Shown here one piece after another: positions 6,435-6,588 of a stretch of 6,588 nt of DNA. The position numbers were made by a program, and so were the translations under genes. The notes under the pieces were generated by a model that saw only the letters and a program-made list of their open reading frames with translations, was not told the DNA's origin and ran no database searches. The stretch covers positions 1-6,588 of the forward strand of contig JACDDJ010000268.1 in assembly GCA_013817065.1 (NCBI GenBank). Direction: 5' to 3'. Positions within the stretch are counted from its first letter, which is position 1. Every line of letters starts with the position of its first letter. Source of the DNA: Acidobacteriota bacterium (GTDB taxonomy: Bacteria; Acidobacteriota; Vicinamibacteria; Vicinamibacterales; 2-12-FULL-66-21).

Positions 6435-6588
6435 ATGAAGCTCAGCCCTCGCCGCACACTGGCCGTCCTCGCGCTCTCCCTGTCGGCCGCCGCCTGCGGC
6501 GGTTCCGAACGCGAACAGGAGAAGCACACGGCACTCCGTGCGGTGGCGAGTGGATCTCGTCCCTCATATGCCGCCCATGATCCTGAGG
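6435..6588 (+). CDS. Putative lipoprotein, N-terminal fragment cut by the window edge
   Basis: An open frame starts at ATG 6435 and runs for 51 codons without a stop to the end of the window. The start is a clear lipoprotein signal peptide: basic MKLSPRR (1-7), hydrophobic TLAVLALSLSAAA (8-20), then Cys21 followed by GGSE. Cleavage before Cys21 and lipid attachment would anchor the protein to a membrane, and Gly at +2 rather than Asp is compatible with outer-membrane sorting. The visible mature part is polar (REQEKHTALRAVASGSRP). No domain can be named from so little. The spacing and wording faintly recall the start of L,D-transpeptidase scaffold regions, which is a weak impression only. No strong Shine-Dalgarno precedes the ATG. 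It is divergent from the PHP gene. Confidence 0.7.
   Translation, partial: MKLSPRRTLAVLALSLSAAACGGSEREQEKHTALRAVASGSRPSYAAHDPE

Overview
The window is GC-rich, densely coded bacterial DNA. It reads almost completely as one catabolic operon on the plus strand (13-5246), a convergent minus-strand gene (5134 to about 6336), and the first 51 codons of a plus-strand lipoprotein gene that runs off the right edge (6435-6588). No RNA gene, insertion sequence, phage gene or CRISPR array was seen. The host is a free-living heterotroph able to use branched-chain amino acids. The high GC, GTG starts, split carboxylase alpha subunit and solitary PolX-like PHP protein would suit a soil bacterium such as an acidobacterium. 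That placement is a guess and needs a homology search.

The operon is the lower leucine (and isovalerate) degradation pathway, the liu/mcc cluster. In order it encodes the carboxyltransferase (beta) subunit of 3-methylcrotonyl-CoA carboxylase (13-1620), a LiuC-type 3-methylglutaconyl-CoA hydratase (1626-2399), a stand-alone biotin carboxylase (2396-3898), a short biotin carboxyl carrier protein (3898-4320) and hydroxymethylglutaryl-CoA lyase (4317-5246). Together they would convert 3-methylcrotonyl-CoA to 3-methylglutaconyl-CoA, then HMG-CoA, then acetoacetate plus acetyl-CoA. The expected first enzyme, isovaleryl-CoA dehydrogenase, is not in the window and may lie just upstream. Gene spacing is 5 nt, -4, -1 and -4 nt, so the last four genes are probably translationally coupled. 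The main oddity is that the alpha subunit, usually one polypeptide of about 650-670 residues, is made as two proteins. The break lies at the start of the BC-CT mediating (BT) region.

The minus-strand gene encodes a PHP-family metallohydrolase whose PHP domain looks like the C-terminal domain of bacterial family X DNA polymerases. It keeps a PolX-like N-terminal helix-hairpin-helix domain, but the polymerase core between the two is absent. Its 3' end overlaps the 3' end of the HMG-CoA lyase gene by 113 bp, tail to tail, leaving no intergenic terminator.

The lipoprotein gene is divergent from the PHP gene across a gap of about 98 bp. I see no convincing evidence for a wholly new system. The items most worth a second look are the split alpha subunit, the polymerase-less PolX-like protein and the convergent coding overlap.
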